Shown: positions 59,199 to 64,000 of the stretch, piece after piece
Numbering within the stretch: position 1 is the stretch's first letter
How the letters are laid out: the number at the start of each line of letters is the position of its first letter
Assembly: GCF_003130795.1 (NCBI RefSeq)
Contig: NZ_CP029353.1
Location: forward strand, 1,131,501-1,195,500
DNA from: Azospirillum thermophilum
Lineage (GTDB): Bacteria > Pseudomonadota > Alphaproteobacteria > Azospirillales > Azospirillaceae
Length of the DNA: 64,000 nt
Reading direction: 5' to 3'
Translations under genes and position numbers: made by a program
The notes under the pieces: model-generated
The model's input: only the letters and a program-made list of their open reading frames with translations
Database searches by the model: none
Told to the model about the DNA's origin: nothing

Positions 59199-59500
59199 CC
59201 GGCCGAGCGGAGCCCGCCGGTCCCGCATCGACGGCGGGGGGCTCCGGACAGAGACGTGCCCGATGCCGCGCCATTGCCCGCCGGCTGGGCAGCCGCCCCG
59301 CCGCAAGCCGGGGTCGCCCGACCGGCGATCCCGGCTTTTCCGTCTCCGGCATGACGTTTGCTAACGCGTGGAATCCCGGAAAGTGTTTCTTCGCCGGGCG
59401 AAGGCCGCGGCTCATTGCGGCTCCGGCGAAACTTCCGGCAGACTGGCGGAAAGGCCCGGGGGAACAGTCCCGTGGGAACGCCCATGAAGGGGGAGGGACC
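59199..59500. other. 302-base intergenic region before xdhA
   Basis: It holds a strong terminator (59307-59340) for the response regulator gene, then the probable xdhA promoter region 59345-59480. No clear operator is seen. No gene is supported. Confidence 0.5.
59307..59340 (+). terminator. Rho-independent terminator of the response regulator gene
   Basis: GCCGGGGTCGCC and GGCGATCCCGGC pair over 12 positions (one G-T pair) with a five-base loop and are followed by TTTT. Confidence 0.88.
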
Positions 59501-60967
59501 ATGACCGGCTCCGTTCGTTTCGTTCTGGGCGGGCGCGTGGTGGAGGTGCGGGACGCCAGCCCCACGACGACCGTGCTGCAATGGCTGCGCGCCCATGGCC
59601 GTCCCGGAACCAAGGAAGGCTGCGCCGAAGGCGACTGCGGCGCCTGCACGGTCGTGCTGGGCGACCTGGTGGAGGACGGGGAGGGGGCGCCGCGGCTGCG
59701 CTACCGCGCCGTCAACGCCTGCATCCTGTTCCTGCCGATGATCGACGGGAAGCTGCTGCTGACCGTCGAGGATCTGGAATCGCCGGACGGCGAGCTGCAT
59801 CCGGTCCAGGCGGCGCTGGTGGAACAGCACGGCTCGCAGTGCGGCTTCTGCACGCCCGGCTTCGTCATGGCGCTCTTCGCGCACTACCACCAGGACACTG
59901 CCCCCGACGACGCGGCGATCCACGACGCGCTGGCCGGCAACCTCTGCCGTTGCACCGGCTACCGGCCGATCCTCGACGCCGCCCGCAGCCTGCGGGTCCG
60001 GGACGGGGCGGACCGCTTCGACCGGGCCGAGGCCGGGATGGTCGCGCTGCTGTCCTCGCTGCAGCGCGACGATCCGCTGACGCTCGGCGCGGGCGGCGAC
60101 AGCAGCCATGCGCCCCGGACCCTGGCGGAGCTGGAGCGGCTCGTCACCGCCCATCCGGAGGCGACGCTGGTGGCCGGCGCCACCGACGTCGGGCTGTGGG
60201 TGACCAAGCACGGCCGTCCGCTTCCGGCCACCATCCATCTTGCCGGCGTGGCGGAGCTCCATGCCATCGCCGAGGCTCCCGACGCCCTGACGGTCGGCGC
60301 CGCCGCGACCTATGCCGAGCTTCTGCCGGTGCTCGACCGCCGCCTGCCGCCGCTGGCCGGGCTGGTGCGGCGCATCGGGGCGGCCCAGGTACGCAATTCC
60401 GGCACGCTGGGCGGCAACATCGCCAACGGCTCGCCGATCGGCGACAGCATGCCGGCCCTGCTGGCGCTCGGCGCCACGCTGACGCTGAACCGGGGCGGGG
60501 TGCGGCGGACCGTCGATCTCGCCGACTTCTACCATGGCTACCGCCGGAACGACCTGAAGCCGGGCGAGTTCGTCGAGCGCATCCGTATCCCGCTGCCGGC
60601 CGACGGCGAGCGCTTCGCCACCTGGAAGGTCAGCAAGCGGCGGGACCAGGACATCTCCGCCGTCTGCGCCGCCTTCCTGCTGCGGCTCGACGGCGACGGG
60701 CGGGTGGCGGCGTTCCGCGCCGGCTATGGCGGCATGGCGGCGACGCCGGCCCGGGCCAGAGCGCTGGAGGCGGCGCTGCTCGGCCGGCCCTGGACGGTGG
60801 ACACCGTCGCGGCGGCCGGGCCGGCGCTGGACGCCGACTTCCAGCCGATCAGCGACATGCGGGCGAGCGACCGCTACCGCAGCCTCGTCGCCCGCAACCT
60901 GCTGATGCGCTTCTATCTCGACGGCACGGAGGCCGGGGCGGTCTCGCTGGAGGTGGTCCATGGCTGA
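59501..60967 (+). CDS. xdhA: Xanthine dehydrogenase small subunit XdhA (Fe-S/FAD)
   Basis: A 488-residue subunit. Two [2Fe-2S] motifs are present: GCAEGDCGACTVV (C41, C46, C49) with NAC near residue 73, and QCGFCTPGF plus LCRCTGYRP. They are followed by the FAD domain (ATLVAGATDVGLWVTKHGRP and NSGTLGGNIANGSPIGDSMP) and the CO-dehydrogenase flavoprotein C-terminal domain. With XdhB it oxidises hypoxanthine and xanthine to urate. GGGAGGG precedes the ATG at 59501. It overlaps xdhB by eight bases. Confidence 0.94.
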   Translation: MTGSVRFVLGGRVVEVRDASPTTTVLQWLRAHGRPGTKEGCAEGDCGACTVVLGDLVEDGEGAPRLRYRAVNACILFLPMIDGKLLLTVEDLESPDGELHPVQAALVEQHGSQCGFCTPGFVMALFAHYHQDTAPDDAAIHDALAGNLCRCTGYRPILDAARSLRVRDGADRFDRAEAGMVALLSSLQRDDPLTLGAGGDSSHAPRTLAELERLVTAHPEATLVAGATDVGLWVTKHGRPLPATIHLAGVAELHAIAEAPDALTVGAAATYAELLPVLDRRLPPLAGLVRRIGAAQVRNSGTLGGNIANGSPIGDSMPALLALGATLTLNRGGVRRTVDLADFYHGYRRNDLKPGEFVERIRIPLPADGERFATWKVSKRRDQDISAVCAAFLLRLDGDGRVAAFRAGYGGMAATPARARALEAALLGRPWTVDTVAAAGPALDADFQPISDMRASDRYRSLVARNLLMRFYLDGTEAGAVSLEVVHG

Positions 60968-63302
60968 CGGAAACGGCGGCGCCCTGCGTCCCATCTCCGG
61001 CGACGTCCACACGCCGCTGCCGCACGAGAGCGCCCGGCGCCACGTCACCGGCAGCGCCGTCTATACCGACGACCTGCCGGAGCTGCCCGGAACGCTGCAC
61101 TGCGCCGTCCGGCTGTCGGAGGTGGCGCATGGCCGGGTGCTGGGCCTCGACCTCACCGCCGCGCGGCAGACGCCGGGCGTGCATGCGGTGGTGACCTTCG
61201 ACGACGTGCCGGGCGACGGCGACATCGGCACGGTCCAGCCGGGCGACCCGATCCTGGCGCCCGACCTCATCTCCTACGCCGGGCAGCCCATCGCCGCGGT
61301 GGCGGCGGAGACGCTGGCCCAGGCCCGCGCCGCCGCCCGGCTGGTCGAAGTCTTCGCGGAGGAGCTGCCGGCCGTCCTGACGCCGGAACAGGCGTGGCGC
61401 GAGGGCTCCTTCGTGTCGCCCGGCCTGACCATGCGGCGCGGCGACCCGCAGGCGGCGCTGGCCGCCGCACCGCACCGGCTGGCCGGCACGCTGGAGGTCG
61501 GCGGGCAGGACCATTTCTATCTGGAAGGCCACATCGCCTACGCCATCCCGCGGGAGGGCGGCGACCTGCTGGTCTATTCCTCCACCCAGCACCCGGCGGA
61601 GGTGCAGCACGCCGTCGCCCAGGTGCTGGGCAAGCCGATGCATGCGGTGACGGTGGAATGCCGCCGGATGGGCGGCGGCTTCGGCGGGAAGGAGAGCCAG
61701 CCGGCGCAGATCGCCTGCATCGCCGCGCTGCTGGCCCATGCCACCGGCCGGCCGGTCAAGTTCCGCATGGACCGCGACGACGACATGCTGATGACCGGCA
61801 AGCGGCACGACTTCCACGTCCGCTACGACGTCGGCTTCGACGGCGAGGGCCGGCTGCAGGGGCTGGAGGTCGATCTGGCCGCCCGCTGCGGCTTCTCGCT
61901 CGACCTGTCGAACGGCGTGGTCGACCGCGCGATGTTCCACACCGACAACGCCTATTTCCTGCCGGCCGCGCGGGTGACCGGCCATCGCTGCAAGACCAAC
62001 ACCGTTTCCAACACCGCCTTCCGCGGCTTCGGCGGTCCGCAGGGCGTCATCGCCATCGAGGCGGTGATGGACGAGATCGCCCAGGCGCTCGGCAGGGATC
62101 CGCTGGATGTCCGGCGGGCCAACCTCTATGGCGGCCCCGGCCGCGACGTCACCCACTACGGCATGGCGGTGGAGGATGGCGAGCTGCTGGCCGAGCTGCT
62201 CGACCGGATCGAGGCCGAGAGCGACTACCGCCGGCGCCGGCAGGAGATCGCCGCCTTCAACGCGGAGAACCGCTGGCTGAAGAAGGGGCTGGGCATCACG
62301 CCGGTGAAGTTCGGCATCTCCTTCACCGCCATCCACCTCAACCAGGGGGCGGCGCTGGTCCACGTCTACACCGACGGGTCGGTGCAGGTGAACCATGGCG
62401 GGACGGAGATGGGGCAGGGCATCCATACCAAGATGGCCCAGATCGCCGCGCACGGCTTCCAGATCGACGTCGACCGGGTGCGCGTCACCGCCAGCGCGAC
62501 CGACAAGGTGCCCAACGCCACCCCGACCGCCGCCTCGGCCGGCACCGACCTCAACGGGCAGGCGGTGCGGCTGGCGGTGGGCGAGATCCGGCAGCGGCTG
62601 ACCGGCTTCCTGGCCGACCATTGCGGCACCACCCCCGACAAGGTCGAGTTCCGCGACAACGGCGTCTTCGCCGGCAACCACGCCTTCAGCTTCGCCGAGG
62701 TGGCGAAGCTGGCCTACCTGAACCGCGTCTCGCTGTCGGCGACCGGCCATTACAGGACGCCGAAGATCAGCTGGGACCGTGCCAGCGGCACCGGCCGGCC
62801 CTTCTTCTATTTCGCCTGCGGCGTGGCGGTGACGGAGGTGCTGGTCGACACGCTGACCGGCGAGTACCGCTTCCCCCGCGCCGACCTGCTGCACGACTGT
62901 TCCGGCTCCATCAATCCGGCGATCGATCTGGGGCAGGTGGAGGGGGCCTTCGTCCAGGGCCTGGGCTGGGTGACGTCGGAGGAGCTGTGGTGGGACGGCA
63001 AGGGGCGGCTGCGCACGCACGCGCCCAGCACCTACAAGATCCCGACCAGCCGGTCGCTGCCGGAGGATTTCCGGGTCAGGCTCTACACCGCCCGGCCGAA
63101 CCGCGAGGACACGGTCTTCCGCTCCAAGGCGGTGGGCGAGCCGCCGCTGATCCTCGGCATCTCGGCATGGCTGGCGCTGCGTGACGCGGTGGCGGCGGTC
63201 GGCGGACACAGGTACCCTGTGCGCCTCGATGCCCCCGCCACGCCGGAGCGCGTGCTGCTGGCGGTGGAGGACGTGACGGCGAGGATGGGCGGGATTGGCT
63301 GA
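60960..63302 (+). CDS. xdhB: Xanthine dehydrogenase large subunit XdhB (molybdopterin)
   Basis: A 780-residue molybdopterin subunit. Family motifs are HITGSAVYTDDLP-like HVTGSAVYTDDLPELP at the N-terminus, CRRMGGGFGGKESQ, AFRGFGGPQG (substrate Arg), GTEMGQGIHTK and the catalytic Glu in KAVGEPPLILG near residue 742. Length matches bacterial XdhB. It overlaps xdhA and is followed directly by ureD. An xdhC (cofactor insertion) gene is not seen in the window. Confidence 0.95.
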   Translation: MADGNGGALRPISGDVHTPLPHESARRHVTGSAVYTDDLPELPGTLHCAVRLSEVAHGRVLGLDLTAARQTPGVHAVVTFDDVPGDGDIGTVQPGDPILAPDLISYAGQPIAAVAAETLAQARAAARLVEVFAEELPAVLTPEQAWREGSFVSPGLTMRRGDPQAALAAAPHRLAGTLEVGGQDHFYLEGHIAYAIPREGGDLLVYSSTQHPAEVQHAVAQVLGKPMHAVTVECRRMGGGFGGKESQPAQIACIAALLAHATGRPVKFRMDRDDDMLMTGKRHDFHVRYDVGFDGEGRLQGLEVDLAARCGFSLDLSNGVVDRAMFHTDNAYFLPAARVTGHRCKTNTVSNTAFRGFGGPQGVIAIEAVMDEIAQALGRDPLDVRRANLYGGPGRDVTHYGMAVEDGELLAELLDRIEAESDYRRRRQEIAAFNAENRWLKKGLGITPVKFGISFTAIHLNQGAALVHVYTDGSVQVNHGGTEMGQGIHTKMAQIAAHGFQIDVDRVRVTASATDKVPNATPTAASAGTDLNGQAVRLAVGEIRQRLTGFLADHCGTTPDKVEFRDNGVFAGNHAFSFAEVAKLAYLNRVSLSATGHYRTPKISWDRASGTGRPFFYFACGVAVTEVLVDTLTGEYRFPRADLLHDCSGSINPAIDLGQVEGAFVQGLGWVTSEELWWDGKGRLRTHAPSTYKIPTSRSLPEDFRVRLYTARPNREDTVFRSKAVGEPPLILGISAWLALRDAVAAVGGHRYPVRLDAPATPERVLLAVEDVTARMGGIG

Positions 63303-64000
63303 GCTGCTGGAGAAGAAGGTCGCGGTCCATGGTGCGGCGACCGTGCGGTTCGAGCGGCGCGATGGCGCGACGCGGCTCGCCACCCTCTACCACCACGACC
63401 CGTTGCGGGTGCTGCTGCCCGATCCGCGGCCGGGCGACCTGCCGGTCGCCGTGCTGGTGACGACGTCGGGCGGCATGGTCGGCGGCGACCGGCTGGACAT
63501 CGCCCTGTCGGCCGGGCCGGAGGCCGCGGCGATGGTGACCACCCAGGCGGCGGAAAAGGTCTACCGCTCCGCCGGGGCCGACTGCCGCATCGACATGCGG
63601 GTGTCGGTCGAGGCCGGCGGCTGGCTGGAATGGATGCCGCAGGAGGCCATCGTCTTCGAGGGCTCCCGCCTGCGCCGGCTGACGCGGATCGACCTTGCGG
63701 GCGATGCGCGGCTGATCGCCGGAGAGATGCTGGTCTTCGGCCGCGCCGCCTTCGGCGAGACGGTGACCCGCGGGCTGATCCGCGACGCCTGGGAGGTCGC
63801 CCGCGACGGCCGCCTCGCCTGGGCCGACGCGCTGCACCTGGACGGGGACGTCGCCGAGGCGCTGGCCCATCCCGCCGGCTTCGCCGGGGCCGGAGCCTGC
63901 GCCACCCTGATCCACGCCGCGCCGGATGCCGCCCGGCACCTCGACGCCCTGAGGGAGGCCGCGGAGGCGCTGGAGGGCGTGCGGGTCGGCGCCACCGCCT
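63295..64000 (+). CDS. ureD: Urease accessory protein UreD, partial (runs off the window)
   Basis: The frame runs open to the window edge, giving about 235 residues. Family marks are LLPDPRPGDLPVAVLVTTSG, GGMVGGDRLDIALS, TTQAAEKVYRSAG, WLEWMPQEAIVFEGSRL and AGEMLVFGRAAFGE. UreD helps load nickel into urease with UreF and UreG. A TTG at 63295 overlapping the xdhB stop is the likely start, since no ATG or GTG is in frame nearby. Its position right after xdhAB suggests that a urease operon begins here and that purine breakdown is linked to urea use. Confidence 0.92.
   Translation, partial: MAELLEKKVAVHGAATVRFERRDGATRLATLYHHDPLRVLLPDPRPGDLPVAVLVTTSGGMVGGDRLDIALSAGPEAAAMVTTQAAEKVYRSAGADCRIDMRVSVEAGGWLEWMPQEAIVFEGSRLRRLTRIDLAGDARLIAGEMLVFGRAAFGETVTRGLIRDAWEVARDGRLAWADALHLDGDVAEALAHPAGFAGAGACATLIHAAPDAARHLDALREAAEALEGVRVGATA

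Overview
The window is a very GC-rich stretch of alphaproteobacterial chromosome. A nifA/nifB nitrogen-fixation block with a cysteine-motif (oxygen-sensitive type) NifA, the alphaproteobacterial flagellar genes fliX, motE and a DUF6468 gene, a SciP/DUF1153 gene and several chemoreceptors together suggest Azospirillum or a close relative in the Rhodospirillales/Azospirillaceae. This is inference from gene content; no database was searched.

Layout. 0.3-6.5 kb: an FG-GAP/ASPIC protein, a PAS protein overlapping an MCP that has no sensor domain (a split Aer/CetAB-like pair), an MCP with reversed domain order, a dipeptide epimerase and a cupin. 6.5-18.5 kb: a long minus-strand nif operon (nifB, fdxN, TPR-like gene, LRV Fe-S protein, nifZ, second nifZ-like gene, nifS, nifT, small nif-associated gene, DegT-like gene, SIR2-like gene). 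It is led by a sigma-54 promoter with two NifA-type upstream sites. LysR/DUF1127 follow, then an FHA-adenylate cyclase and nifA. 18.9-25.3 kb: TetR-HlyD-ABC exporter genes split by an inverted secreted-protein gene, MepA and a methyltransferase. 25.4-27 kb: tRNA-Leu and tRNA-Ala, MaoC, TetR. 27-41.7 kb: flagellar genes (flgD, fliK-like, flgN-like, flgJ-like, flgI, fliX, flgH, flgA, flgG, flgF, fliL, fliM, DUF6468, motE) with sciP and dksA. Three of the minus-strand flagellar units carry sigma-54 -24/-12 elements. 41.7-44.2 kb: a small coiled-coil gene, bfd, an RlmM-like methyltransferase and two identical tRNA-Thr genes. 44.4-53.2 kb: surface polysaccharide genes (CapD-like dehydratase, two epimerases, undecaprenyl-P sugar transferase, GT4, AsnB-like amidotransferase). 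53.2-57.4 kb: housekeeping genes (dcd, murA, DUF2948, PfpI). 57.4-59.2 kb: two divergent LuxR-type regulators. 59.5 kb to the end: xanthine dehydrogenase xdhAB running into ureD, so purine nitrogen is linked to urea hydrolysis.

The main caution is sequence quality. Seven frame breaks (three in nifA, one in nifZ, one in the undecaprenyl-P transferase, two in asnB) can each be repaired by adding one G or C next to a G/C run. They look more like homopolymer undercalls than pseudogenes.

The most interesting biology is at the end of the nif operon. There a DegT-fold protein has Gly where the PLP lysine should be, and a SIR2-like protein has lost the family Asn. Both are probably non-classical accessory nitrogen-fixation proteins.
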